The position numbers and the translations under genes were made by a program. The notes under the pieces are model-generated. The model saw nothing but the letters and a program-made list of their open reading frames with translations, was not told the origin of the DNA and made no database searches. This document shows, in pieces, positions 9,171 to 17,217 of a stretch of 64,000 bases of DNA; position 1 is the first letter of the stretch; each line of letters opens with the position of its first letter. The stretch is from Peptostreptococcaceae bacterium VA2 (lineage in GTDB: Bacteria > Bacillota > Clostridia > Peptostreptococcales > Peptostreptococcaceae): the NCBI GenBank assembly GCA_000686145.1, contig JMMB01000007.1:2108001-2172000 (forward strand), read 5' to 3'.

Positions 9171-9620
9171 TTAAAACAATTTTTCCGTAAAATCTTTTTT
9201 ACACGCATTTCTTATACTAACAAACACATCTTCGTTCTGTGTGAACAACTCATACATTTCTTCAAACTCCGGTATATCATATCCATGTGAATCATCATTT
9301 CTTAACTTTCTAAGCGTCTCCACAACTATAGAAGAGTTTGCAGGTAATAAATTATGATACTCACACGCTAAGAGATAATCATAAAAATTTTTAGATTTTA
9401 TGTTCAAATCAATTGATTTATAATATAGCATCGCTTTTGTTAATTCTAGGAAAGAAACCATATAATTTTTAAAACCTTCTTTTATATATCTCCCCCATAA
9501 TGCAGGCATCTCTTCTTTGCTATATAGTACTTTAAAGTTTTGTAAATCATATAAGCAAGAACCAAAATCTCTATTTACATCATCGATTGAGCTCCATGCT
9601 AATTTATTTTTAATCACCAT
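9171..9620 (-). CDS. hepT: HEPN-domain toxin of the MntA-HepT type, 149 aa
   Basis: The helical protein carries the HEPN ribonuclease-type motif R-x4-H as RNDDSH (Arg107 to His112), in the position usual for HepT. HepT toxins act on RNA and are neutralised by a MNT nucleotidyltransferase antitoxin that adenylylates a tyrosine near the motif; here a Tyr follows the motif (SHGYD, Tyr114), matching the known RX4HXY form. The matching antitoxin gene lies at 11592-11963, but an IS607-type transposon separates the two. The start is the ATG at 9620; its ribosome site (CGGGATATG) is weak, as expected of a gene once coupled to an upstream partner. Confidence 0.75.
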   Translation of the reverse strand: MVIKNKLAWSSIDDVNRDFGSCLYDLQNFKVLYSKEEMPALWGRYIKEGFKNYMVSFLELTKAMLYYKSIDLNIKSKNFYDYLLACEYHNLLPANSSIVVETLRKLRNDDSHGYDIPEFEEMYELFTQNEDVFVSIRNACKKDFTEKLF

Positions 9621-9796
9621 ACATATCCCGTTGCCAAAACCTTATAAAACTTTATAAAGTATGTTTAATTTCTTTTTCAACCTACCCTATTTTGCAAGTC
9701 AAACTACAACAAGCTACTTTAGTTTGATATAGTAGTCCAAAGACGTAAATTCGGATACAACGAATCCTACATATTAGCATTATCTTGTTGGTGATA

Positions 9797-10912
9797 TTAT
9801 GCTAATTTATAATTTGAAAGATTAATACTTGCATTTAAATCTCTATCAATAGATAATCCACACTTACAATTATATAACCTATCTTTAAGTTTTAAATCTT
9901 TCTTAATCTCCCCACATTGACTACAAGTCTTACTTGATGGATAAAACCTATCGGCTACAACTAACTCAATTCCTCTAAACTTGCACTTGTATTCAAGTTG
10001 TCGTCTAAATTCATAGAAACCTTGTTTTGCAATAGCTTTAGATATATGTTTATTTTTCATCATATTAGAAACTGCTAAATCTTCTATTACAACTCTGTAT
10101 GGTTTGGCTTTCACTATATTTGTTGTGGTTTGATGAAGATAGTTATTTCTAATATTTGCAAGTCGTCTGTGCATTTGTTGTATCTGCTTTTCAAGTTTTA
10201 TAATGTTGCTAGTTTTGACATACTCCTTTCCTTTTTTATTATTTTCATATTTACGAGAAACTTGACGTTGCAACCTACGAAGTTTCTTTTCTATTTTTCT
10301 AACTATATAAGTCTTGTTAATGTTTTTATAAATATTGCTATCAGAACATATGGCAAGGTCTTTCAAGCCTAAATCAATCCCTAGTGATACATCTGTTAAT
10401 TCTTCCTTAATTTCTTCTTGCTCTATGCCTACTGATATGTACCAATACTTGTTATCGTATGATATACGAGGATTTGAGTACTTAACATTAGGAGGTATTT
10501 GCTCATTAGTTTTTATCCAACCTACTTTTTCTATATTAACTAAATTTCCTTCTTTAACTTTTAATTTCAGATTATCATTATAGAAAGATTTTTTACTTTT
10601 CCTTCTACTCTTGAATTTAGGTCTATCAGATAATCCTTTGAAAAACCTCATATAACTTTCACAAGCATCTTTTACAGATTGTTTTGCTACATTATTAGAT
10701 ACTTTATTTAACCAAATAAGTTCACTTTTTTTTAGTTGAGTTATCTCTTTTCTAAGGTCATTATTAGATATAAACTTGCCACCATTTTTATAGTTTTCCT
10801 CTTGTCTTGCAATTGTCCAATTATATATAAATCTTGCAGTCCCAACTGATTGCCACAGTTTTTGTTCTTGGAGTTGACTTGGATATAGTCTAACTTTCTT
10901 TGCTAATATCAT
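9797..10912 (-). CDS. tnpB: TnpB, RNA-guided endonuclease of an IS607-type element, 371 aa
   Basis: The RuvC-like catalytic residues are all present: Asp180 in GIDLGLKD, Glu277 in VIEDLAV, and Asp358 in the DRDLNASIN motif. A four-cysteine zinc ribbon is intact (C330, C333, C349, C351: CSQCG ... CKCG). The N-terminus starts AKKVRLYPSQLQEQKL, typical of the family, and the length is normal. TnpB proteins use an omega RNA taken from the 3' end of the element to cut the donor site and favour transposon retention. The region downstream of the stop (9621-9796) would hold that guide RNA. It starts one base after tnpA stops. Confidence 0.93.
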   Translation of the reverse strand: MILAKKVRLYPSQLQEQKLWQSVGTARFIYNWTIARQEENYKNGGKFISNNDLRKEITQLKKSELIWLNKVSNNVAKQSVKDACESYMRFFKGLSDRPKFKSRRKSKKSFYNDNLKLKVKEGNLVNIEKVGWIKTNEQIPPNVKYSNPRISYDNKYWYISVGIEQEEIKEELTDVSLGIDLGLKDLAICSDSNIYKNINKTYIVRKIEKKLRRLQRQVSRKYENNKKGKEYVKTSNIIKLEKQIQQMHRRLANIRNNYLHQTTTNIVKAKPYRVVIEDLAVSNMMKNKHISKAIAKQGFYEFRRQLEYKCKFRGIELVVADRFYPSSKTCSQCGEIKKDLKLKDRLYNCKCGLSIDRDLNASINLSNYKLA

Positions 10913-10913
10913 C

Positions 10914-11516
10914 TTATATAAACTCCTTAATCATCTTCTTAGCCTTATTTGCTCTTTTGCCTTGAAGTCTTGCACTAAATACAGTAACTATCTGTATCAT
11001 ATCTTCAACTAACTCTTGTTCACCAGTTCTTTCAGTGTTATCAATTATTTCAATGGTAGTACCATATTTATTACATAGATTTTCAATAAGTTCATATCCA
11101 AACCTAATTAATCTATCTTTATAAAGAATTACTATTTTGTCAACTTCTGAATTAGTTATCAAATCTATTAGTTGATTTAATCCTTTTTTATTGTAATTAA
11201 TTCCACTTCCTATATCAGTAATAATTTCAAACTGATAACCTTTAGAGTACATATATGTTTTAACATTATCAACTTGTCTTAATAAATCATCTTTCTGCTT
11301 ATGTGAACTAACTCTACAATAGCCTATCGTCTTTTTATTAAGTTGTTTCTCTTGTTTTAAACCTAAGAAATAGTTTAGTTGTTCTTGTGAGTAATATCTG
11401 TAACCACTATTTGCAATATGATGTGGTTTTAAAGTTCCCTCTCTATCCCAATTTCTTAATGTTTGAGTTGTTTTTCCAATTAATTTAGCAAACTTCCCTA
11501 TTGAATAATATTTCAT
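10914..11516 (-). CDS. tnpA: IS607-family serine recombinase TnpA, 200 aa
   Basis: Residues 4-50 form a MerR-like helix-turn-helix (SIGKFAKLIGKTTQTLRNWD). A resolvase-type catalytic domain follows, with IGYCRVSSHKQ (nucleophile Ser70 or Ser71) and a C-terminal helix rich in basic residues. The start at 11516 is preferred because AAGAGGTGAT is just upstream; the longer frame to 11564 has no ribosome site. The protein catalyses excision and insertion of the element without target duplication. It appears intact and coupled to tnpB. Confidence 0.92.
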   Translation of the reverse strand: MKYYSIGKFAKLIGKTTQTLRNWDREGTLKPHHIANSGYRYYSQEQLNYFLGLKQEKQLNKKTIGYCRVSSHKQKDDLLRQVDNVKTYMYSKGYQFEIITDIGSGINYNKKGLNQLIDLITNSEVDKIVILYKDRLIRFGYELIENLCNKYGTTIEIIDNTERTGEQELVEDMIQIVTVFSARLQGKRANKAKKMIKEFI

Positions 11517-11591
11517 TTGTATCACCTCTTGTTTAAGAGAGGTACAGATGTTATAAAAATTCAATAGTCTTTTATAAAGTTTTATTAACAG

Positions 11592-11963
11592 TTATAATCC
11601 TCTCCAATTTAAAATATCTATTACATCACTATTTTCAATATAGAAATTATTTAGATAATGCTTGAAATCTCTGCATTCATAAATAACATCGCCTTCAAAA
11701 ATAGCTTTTCTAAGTTCTATTGTATAATTTTCTGTAACAATTTTTAAATCAATCTCAATATCAAGTACACTTCTTAGAGCCTGTGTTTTAATTGCAAGTT
11801 CTGTAATCGGTACTTTTTTATTAGGAATCCATGCTATATCTATATCACTTCCTAAAGTCTGTCTATCTGTTCCATAACTACCAAATACTATAATGGCTAG
11901 AGTACTTTCTTTTGGAAATACATTTACTATTGATTGTTTAACTTCCTCTGGTATATTTCTCAT
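11592..11963 (-). CDS. mntA: MNT-family nucleotidyltransferase antitoxin, 123 aa
   Basis: The minimal nucleotidyltransferase signature is clear: GSYGTDRQTLGSDIDIAW (Gly28-Ser29, with metal-binding Asp40 and Asp42) and a third acidic residue at about Asp72 in IEIDLKIV. MntA antitoxins neutralise HepT by transferring AMP residues to it. Gene order (mntA upstream of hepT) is the conserved one, but the transposon now separates them by about 2 kb. AAGAGGTGTT precedes the start. Expression of hepT can no longer depend on simple read-through from this gene unless the transposon is transcribed through. Confidence 0.85.
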   Translation of the reverse strand: MRNIPEEVKQSIVNVFPKESTLAIIVFGSYGTDRQTLGSDIDIAWIPNKKVPITELAIKTQALRSVLDIEIDLKIVTENYTIELRKAIFEGDVIYECRDFKHYLNNFYIENSDVIDILNWRGL

Positions 11964-12102
11964 TTAAACACCTCTTATTTATTAGATAATACTTTTAAAT
12001 CTTTCTAATCTTTTTATATCTTAGATTATATAATTAAATTCAACAAAAAATTCATTACAATTAACTTGTGATAAAATGTAATTCTCTATCTCAATCATAA
12101 TT

Positions 12103-12177
12103 AGTCATACAAATATTAACATAGAAGAAAGAGAAAGTATACTGAAATATCTATCGCAAGGAATATCAATAAAATAA
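12103..12177 (+). pseudogene. Possible N-terminal relic of an IS30-type transposase
   Basis: The plus-strand codons read SHTNINIEERESILKYLSQG and then stop. This resembles the first helix-turn-helix of IS30-family transposases (SHLTIEER...IL..L..G.S). There is no start codon and nothing else of the transposase. It marks an old insertion between mntA and proX; the match is short, so it could be coincidental. Confidence 0.35.
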
Positions 12178-12204
12178 TATGCGTGTTTATAAAGTATAAA
12201 TAGT

Positions 12205-12687
12205 TTATATATTAACTTTGATAACATTATTACTAATATGTTCTAAAAACTTATTAAAATCGTCTCCTGATATGTTAAATGTTTCTGTGTTTATAGCAGG
12301 ATGGAAATTAAGGTTTTTACCATCTAGTAATTCACTATCTATTAATAACTCAACCTTGCTATTTACATCATTTATAACGCTAAATGGATTTACACTTCCA
12401 GGTGTTACCTTTAACAGTTCATATAGCTTATCAGGTGAATCAAATGAAAGTCTAGTGCTTCCTATTTGTGCTTTTATATCCTTTAAGTTTACTGCTTTAT
12501 CGTGTTTTGCTACTAGGAGATAATTTGTACTTTTGTTTGAGTTTTTTAGAAATAAGTTTTTACAGTGATAACCTGGCATGTCTTTAGTTACGTCGTAAAA
12601 TTCTTCTGCTGTAAATACTTCTTTATGTTTTAATGTTTTGTATTTTATATTTAGTTCATCTAGTTTTATGTATATGTCTTTTTTCAT
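12205..12687 (-). CDS. proX: Prolyl-tRNA deacylase (YbaK/ProX family), 160 aa
   Basis: A free-standing YbaK-type editing domain that hydrolyses mischarged Ala-tRNA(Pro) (and related errors) in trans, backing up prolyl-tRNA synthetase. Family hallmarks are the N-terminal KTLKHKEVFTAEE, the CKNLFLKN strand, and TPGSVNPFSVIND in the C-terminal half. The length is standard. The start at 12687 has GGGGGTAG upstream; the GTG-type start at 12702 does not. A 5'-truncated second copy of the gene is at 4432-4650. Its 5' leader contains a strong hairpin ending in a T-run. Confidence 0.9.
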   Translation of the reverse strand: MKKDIYIKLDELNIKYKTLKHKEVFTAEEFYDVTKDMPGYHCKNLFLKNSNKSTNYLLVAKHDKAVNLKDIKAQIGSTRLSFDSPDKLYELLKVTPGSVNPFSVINDVNSKVELLIDSELLDGKNLNFHPAINTETFNISGDDFNKFLEHISNNVIKVNI

Positions 12688-12755
12688 TTGTACTACCCCC
12701 ATCTAAACGTTTTGTTTATATATAATTTTATATTAATTTTGAGAATTATAAAAGC

Positions 12756-12817
12756 CCCCTTATCTTAGTTACAATCACCCTCACTATGTGATTGTTTTAT
12801 GTGTCTACTATAAGGGG
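12756..12817 (-). terminator. Two-level hairpin upstream of proX (terminator or attenuator)
   Basis: An outer stem CCCCTTAT/ATAAGGGG encloses a separate inner stem CAATCAC/GTGATTG; the minus-strand transcript continues GGGGGCTTTTATAATT. The outer stem is conserved in the copy at 4681-4747 while the inner stem differs but still pairs. It may end transcripts coming from 12975-13437, or act as an attenuator in the proX leader. Confidence 0.6.
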
Positions 12818-12828
12818 TTGTACTACTT

Positions 12829-12877
12829 TAAATCCACCTCAATATCAAGTATACTTCTTAGAGCCTGTGTTTTAATT
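12829..12877. repeat. Fragment of mntA (second, decayed copy)
   Basis: These bases match mntA positions 11746-11794 at nearly every position (CTCAATATCAAGTAYACTTC and onward to TTTTAATT). The rest of the gene is absent. Together with the hepT-type terminator copy at 12935 it shows that a second mntA/hepT locus once existed here. Confidence 0.75.
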
Positions 12878-12934
12878 TGAATTTTTATGAAACAAGATTA
12901 ATAAATGGTGTTACAGTTAATTCTACAAATCAAG

Positions 12935-12970
12935 TTATAAAAAAAGTTTGAATATAAAGTCCAAACTTTT
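12935..12970 (-). terminator. Terminator hairpin, copy of the hepT terminator
   Basis: AAAAAGTTTG/CAAACTTTTT around an ATATAAAGTC-type loop, nearly identical to 9129-9159 including flanks TTAATCTAC. It now terminates the gene that ends at 12975. Confidence 0.7.
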
Positions 12971-12974
12971 TAAT

Positions 12975-13199
12975 CTACATTTTTATAGCTTCATCTATAA
13001 ATGTAACTACATTTTCTATTATTTTAAATGGTTCATATTCTTTCCAAGTATCTAAATCACTTATTGTAACAACTTGCTTGTCTGTTCCTGATAATTTAGC
13101 ACTTAAAAACTTAGATAGACCCGCTACCTCACTTCCAGGATTAGCTGGTGTAACTATACAACCTTGATCACTAAATTTCTTTACTACTAGATAACACAT
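12975..13199 (-). CDS. Small protein (possibly DUF6718), 74 aa
   Basis: It begins MCYLVVKKFSDQGCI and continues with a Gly/Ala/Leu-rich stretch and an acidic C-terminus. From memory this resembles DUF6718 proteins, which have no known function. GGAGGC lies nine bases upstream of its ATG, inside the end of the preceding RelA/SpoT-like frame, so the two were translationally coupled. The upstream partner is broken by stop codons, so this gene may be left with reduced translation. Confidence 0.6.
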   Translation of the reverse strand: MCYLVVKKFSDQGCIVTPANPGSEVAGLSKFLSAKLSGTDKQVVTISDLDTWKEYEPFKIIENVVTFIDEAIKM

Positions 13200-13740
13200 C
13201 TTCTAACGCCTCCTTAAACTCATTTTCATTCTTTATATTTCCATTTTCATACATATCTCTTAACCTTATACCAATATAATTCTCTTTATATTTATATACA
13301 TACTTATGTGACGATACATTAAATATATAATCTTTTTCTGTAAATAGCTGAACTTCTATAGGATAGTGATAATTTGATTTTTGATAGTATATATGATAGC
13401 CTCTATAAACGTCATCATTAACTTTACCTTGCGTCATATCTACATACCTTATATTGTCTATATCTTTAGGTATAGATTCATAATCCTCTACTATAGCTCT
13501 TATTCCAAGTATATCATTAAAACAACTGTTTAAAGATTTTGAAGGATAATATCTATCATATTTTAAGCTTATAGAATGTATCGATTTTATTCTAAATTTA
13601 TGTTTAGTTTTTATTAAATCTATTATATTCTCATTTAGATAATCAATCTAGTTTTCTATTTCGTCTATTACTTGTTCTAATTGACTTTCTTCCTCAGATT
13701 GTCTATCTTCTTTTACTATTATACTTCTATTCTATAGCAT
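13171..13740 (-). pseudogene. Decayed RelA/SpoT synthetase-domain protein
   Basis: Reading back from the stop at 13171 the frame encodes a (p)ppGpp-synthetase-like region: FRIKSIHSISLKYDRYYP, then CFNDILGIRAIVEDY, YRGYHIYYQ and the conserved ExQ motif in PIEVQLFTEKD. In-frame stops occur at 13648-13650 (TAG) and 13733-13735 (TAG), and another near 13813, with no ribosome site before an internal ATG at 13437. The frame upstream of the second stop (GALIASTVALML) may belong to an N-terminal extension. Such small alarmone synthetases make pppApp or ppGpp-type signals; this one is probably dead, although residues 13171-13437 stay open. Confidence 0.75.
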
Positions 13741-13974
13741 AAGAGCTACTGTTGATGCTATTAAAGCTCCTATACTAACTGTTTTTAAATCAGTTAATTT
13801 AACTATTAACTATGGAAGTGAACTTGAACCGTAGTCAATACTTGATTGTTCCTTTATTACTAGGTTTTGTTGACTTTTTATCTATTATAATACATAATAT
13901 TACTTTGGAAGTTCAAGTATTATAAAGGATCTCAAAATCTTTATTATCATAATTTATAATTTTAGGAGATTAGT

Positions 13975-14706
13975 ATGGAAAATATTTATTATTTTTTTAG
14001 AAATAATGCAACCAAAAGTAATTTTACTACCTTCGGGACATGGCATTTACTTTTATTATTTATAGCTTTAATAGGAGTTTTACTTTTATTTAAATACAAA
14101 CTTGTCAATAAAAATCTAGAGCTATTTATCGGATATATTTTAGTTTTTCAACAAGTTATATTATTTGCGTGGTATTTAATAAGTAATTACAATTTAATCA
14201 AGGAAGGATTGCCACTATATCATTGTAGAATAGCCATCATATCTGTTGGAATAGGATTAATTACAAATAAAAAATCACTCATGAAAATCGGTTCTTATTT
14301 AGGTATATTTGGTTCAACATCAGCTTTATTATTCCCTAGTATGGATCCCTTTATATTCCCTCATATAACTCAATTTTCTTTCTTTATCGGTCATTTATTT
14401 TTATTATGGGGGTCTATATATATATTATTTATAAAAAAAATAGGAATGACATCAACAGACTTTAAAAGCGTATTAATCTTTATTAATACTTACCATATAT
14501 TAATGTTTATATTAAATAAAATAATCGGCTCTAATTATGCATATATGAGCGCATCTCCTATTGGTATTGGTAATGGATTGCCCCATTTACTATATGCTTT
14601 AGTGGTAATTACAATATTTAATATAGTATTAAGTATTGAATATATTATCATTAATGCTAATGATAGTAGTGAAAAATCAATAAGTATATTAGAGTTGGTT
14701 AGTTAG
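13975..14706 (+). CDS. YwaF/TIGR02206-family integral membrane protein, 243 aa
   Basis: Seven hydrophobic segments are visible with the family-typical FGTWHLLLL near the N-terminus and PLYHCRIAI around residue 82. The size matches the YwaF/TMEM164-like group (about 230-250 aa). The function of the family in bacteria is unknown; distant eukaryotic relatives are acyltransferases, so a lipid-related role is possible. The gene is monocistronic with AGGAGATT before the ATG and a hairpin after the stop. Confidence 0.8.
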   Translation: MENIYYFFRNNATKSNFTTFGTWHLLLLFIALIGVLLLFKYKLVNKNLELFIGYILVFQQVILFAWYLISNYNLIKEGLPLYHCRIAIISVGIGLITNKKSLMKIGSYLGIFGSTSALLFPSMDPFIFPHITQFSFFIGHLFLLWGSIYILFIKKIGMTSTDFKSVLIFINTYHILMFILNKIIGSNYAYMSASPIGIGNGLPHLLYALVVITIFNIVLSIEYIIINANDSSEKSISILELVS

Positions 14707-14762
14707 GATGTAGATAAGTATCTATTTACACTTAATTTGAAATCATTAATTTTTATAATCTA

Positions 14763-14792
14763 AAATAAGCCTCTAGTTAAAGAGGCTTATTT
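14763..14792. terminator. Bidirectional hairpin after the YwaF-like gene
   Basis: A perfect 12-bp stem AAATAAGCCTCT / AGAGGCTTATTT with a 6-base loop, 56 bases after the stop codon. Confidence 0.7.
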
Positions 14793-14858
14793 GAATAAAC
14801 AATATCATTTTTATGTCTATTTAGACATCTTAATAATTAAGACGCCCTTTCAATTTAC

Positions 14859-15345
14859 CTACATTCCAAACGCACCGATTTTAGTAACAGCTACATAAAT
14901 TTTAGATATAGCATACCAAGTTGCAAAATCTACTACTCCAGTTTGTGGCATTCTAAAAATTTCTTAGAACTTCATAACACTATCTCTAGTACCTTGCCCA
15001 AATATTCCATCTTCTACGACCTTAGGTAGCGCAGGGTAGGCATTTGAGATAGCATTTAATTGATGTTGTATAATTCTTACATTTTCTCCACTAGATCCTA
15101 CCTGTAGCGAATACCCCGGATAAGAAGAAGGAACTCCTTACATAACAATAGTTTCATATCCATCTTTTGAGATTTATAATAAATAAGTACTATATGCTCT
15201 TGGAGAGTTAGGAACTAAAGAATACATTAAGTCAGGATCATCTAAAGGTATTTTTTTACTTGACCAAATGAGTTTGTAACTAGGTTTTTATAGGAAATTT
15301 AGTATTTTCATCAATTACTTTAATTGTTAATAATCCTTTATTCAA
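14859..15345 (-). pseudogene. Relic of a SleC-type spore cortex-lytic enzyme, N-terminal part
   Basis: From a TTG start at 15345 (ribosome site GGGGGAAT) the minus strand reads MNKGLLTIKVIDENTKFP and, after a frameshift, PGYSLQVGSSGENVRIIQHQ, PKVVEDGIFGQGTRDSVMKF and TGVVDFATWYAISKIYVAV. These are the pre-region and peptidoglycan-binding repeat of clostridial SleC, the germination-specific cortex hydrolase. Several in-frame stops (for example in VMKF*EIF and TIVM*GVP) and the missing catalytic domain show it is dead. This explains the otherwise gene-free 14.8-15.35 kb interval. Confidence 0.8.
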
Positions 15346-15438
15346 AGTATATTCCCCCTATATAAAATCGTTCATTCTATTGTATGAACGAGGAGGTTTA
15401 ATTGTACAGAAAAGTTTCATTGATTAAAATAGAAATAA

Positions 15439-16251
15439 TCATCTCTTGCATCTATAAAACAAGAATGAAATTACTAAACTAATTAAACCAAATATAACCC
15501 CTAATGCTAAAAAACAAGTTAAATATAAGTTATATTTTAAAAATATTGATTGTAATACTGATAAGTTTATTTTTAATACTGTACATATCAACGAAATAAA
15601 CATTGTAGTTATAAATATACATATTAGCCCAGAACTAGAGTTTTTTAAATCTGCTTTACTTAAAGACATATGTGTACTTATAGAATACATTATGAATACA
15701 AAAATCCAAAATCTAAAATTCGTTAAATTAGATATACTAAAGACCATATTAAATAACAGCTTACAATTTTGTTGTAAAAGTAAATATATATCTTGAAGAT
15801 TATTTGTATTAATTAAGTCTATGTACTCTGAAATGTTTAACTTTAAAAACATCTCTGGAAGTAATAGTCTAAAGCTAATACTTATTGCTACTGTTCCAAA
15901 TATCATAGGAGCTATCCCAATAAAAAAGTTACCTATTCTTTGATATAAGCTTCTCTTATTATACCTATGCTCTACAAAACCTAGTACACCATCAATCTTA
16001 GCTGCTCTTGGTCTAAATAATTTAACTTCTACTATTTTGTGTCCAAAGATTAAGGCCATTAAGTAATGACTTAATTCATGTATAGTTGTTCCTATAATAC
16101 CCGTAATTAAAATACTTTTGAATCCAAATGTTGCTTGGATATAACTAGAATTTTTTTTCTCTATAAAATTATAAATCATACCAAACAACACAAATATTCC
16201 TATCATGGATATGGTTAATATAAAAGTAGTTTTTATAGTTTCTAATATCAT
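15439..16251 (-). CDS. Membrane-embedded zinc metalloprotease-like protein (M50-type), 270 aa
   Basis: About six to seven membrane segments. Segment two carries HELSHYLMALIFGHKI, a HExxH zinc motif (His58, Glu59, His62) inside the membrane as in site-2-protease relatives. The M50 second motif (NxxPxxxxDG) is not obvious, so this may belong to a divergent M50B-like group whose activity is untested. The substrate is unknown. It is transcribed alone, convergent with the SleC relic. GGAAAGGAT precedes the ATG. Confidence 0.65.
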   Translation of the reverse strand: MILETIKTTFILTISMIGIFVLFGMIYNFIEKKNSSYIQATFGFKSILITGIIGTTIHELSHYLMALIFGHKIVEVKLFRPRAAKIDGVLGFVEHRYNKRSLYQRIGNFFIGIAPMIFGTVAISISFRLLLPEMFLKLNISEYIDLINTNNLQDIYLLLQQNCKLLFNMVFSISNLTNFRFWIFVFIMYSISTHMSLSKADLKNSSSGLICIFITTMFISLICTVLKINLSVLQSIFLKYNLYLTCFLALGVIFGLISLVISFLFYRCKR

Positions 16252-16520
16252 CTATTTATCCTTTCCTATATTTATTTACTATTCTTATTGTACACTATCA
16301 CAATATTATTTAGCTAACTTATCTATTCCTAGTGACTCAGAATTAAAAATAAATGCATTTGCTAGCACCTAACGATTGTCAGTTTTTTGTATCCATACAC
16401 TTGCATTATTAATCCACATTTATTGTTTTTTCCAAATATTGTATGATACTATTATTTTATAACAATCACAACTAACTAGACATCACCAGTATCTTTATAA
16501 TAAATATATGGAGGGTTAAC

Positions 16521-17054
16521 ATGAACAAAAATACAAAATATATAATCTATGTAGGAATGTTTTCAGCTTTGTGTACAGTCGCAACATTTATAAAAGTCCC
16601 TTTTGGAAATGGTGCTATGGTGCATTTAGGTAGTGCAATGATATTTACATTATCCATTTTATTTGGTGGGAAATACTCTGCTCCTGCTGGTGCGATAGGT
16701 TCTGCTTTCTTTGATTTGTTATTAGGGTTTTCTCCTTATACAATATGGTCATTCTTTATAAAGGGAATTGCAGGTGCTTTGGCTGGAAGTATATCTCATT
16801 GTAGAGGAAATAAAGGAAAGAATTTATTTTTGAATATATTTGCTTTGATTGTAGCATCTTTATGGACTTTAGTTGGATACATTGGTGCTTGGACTGTAGT
16901 TATAGGAAGTTATCAAGCTGCTCTTTTAAATATTCCAAGTTCTTTGATGAGTTCAGCAATGGGTATGATTGTTGCACTTCCTCTTAGCACGGTACTTAGA
17001 AAAGCACTTAGTAAATCTGGTCATTTAGATTTAGATGCTCAAACATCTAGATAA
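16521..17054 (+). CDS. ECF transporter S component (substrate-specificity subunit), 177 aa
   Basis: Five to six membrane segments with the pattern of energy-coupling-factor S proteins: a first helix ALCTVATFIKVP, an acidic/Gly-rich second region GSAFFDLLLGF, and an IKGIAGALAG segment. S components bind a vitamin or cofactor precursor and share the EcfAA'T module, which is encoded elsewhere. It belongs to the PF07155/PF12822 group; the substrate cannot be told from sequence and no biosynthetic gene or recognisable riboswitch is adjacent. GGAGGGTTAAC precedes the ATG. Confidence 0.85.
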   Translation: MNKNTKYIIYVGMFSALCTVATFIKVPFGNGAMVHLGSAMIFTLSILFGGKYSAPAGAIGSAFFDLLLGFSPYTIWSFFIKGIAGALAGSISHCRGNKGKNLFLNIFALIVASLWTLVGYIGAWTVVIGSYQAALLNIPSSLMSSAMGMIVALPLSTVLRKALSKSGHLDLDAQTSR

Positions 17055-17180
17055 TATAGAAGATATATTAAGATAAAATAAATATCACTTATTGTAATTG
17101 AAGTTATATTCTACTTTATTATATTCAAAGTATTAAAACTTAATTTTAAATAAAATTAAATAAAATTTACTATATTGTAT

Positions 17181-17217
17181 AAAATTACACTTTTATTATT
17201 AAAAGTGTAATTTTTTT
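17181..17217 (+). terminator. Rho-independent terminator after the ECF S-component gene
   Basis: AAAATTACACTTTT / AAAAGTGTAATTTT, a 14-bp perfect stem with a 6-base loop and a run of seven T. Confidence 0.85.

Larger units (their letters stand above)
9661..11575 (-). mobile_element. IS607-type transposon (serine recombinase TnpA + TnpB) inserted between mntA and hepT
   Basis: Two intact genes, tnpA (serine recombinase with MerR-like HTH) and tnpB, are separated by one base and transcribed on the minus strand. Ends are not certain. The 10-mer TTTATAAAGT occurs at 9651-9660 and again at 11571-11580; removing the DNA between them would leave mntA about 50 bases upstream of hepT, a normal spacing for this operon. 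I therefore place the element approximately between these copies. IS607 elements do not make target duplications and prefer a GG-type core, so the boundaries may shift by several bases. Confidence 0.75.

Noticed and set aside
12885-12950. Short plus-strand frame reading FYETRLINGVTVNSTNQVI.
   Set aside because: About 22 codons with no start, neighbour or recognisable family; listed as unexplained debris only.
16252-16520. Possible vitamin riboswitch upstream of the ECF S-component.
   Set aside because: I looked for TPP, FMN, THF, cobalamin and preQ1 cores and saw none; only AT-rich DNA with a promoter is visible.
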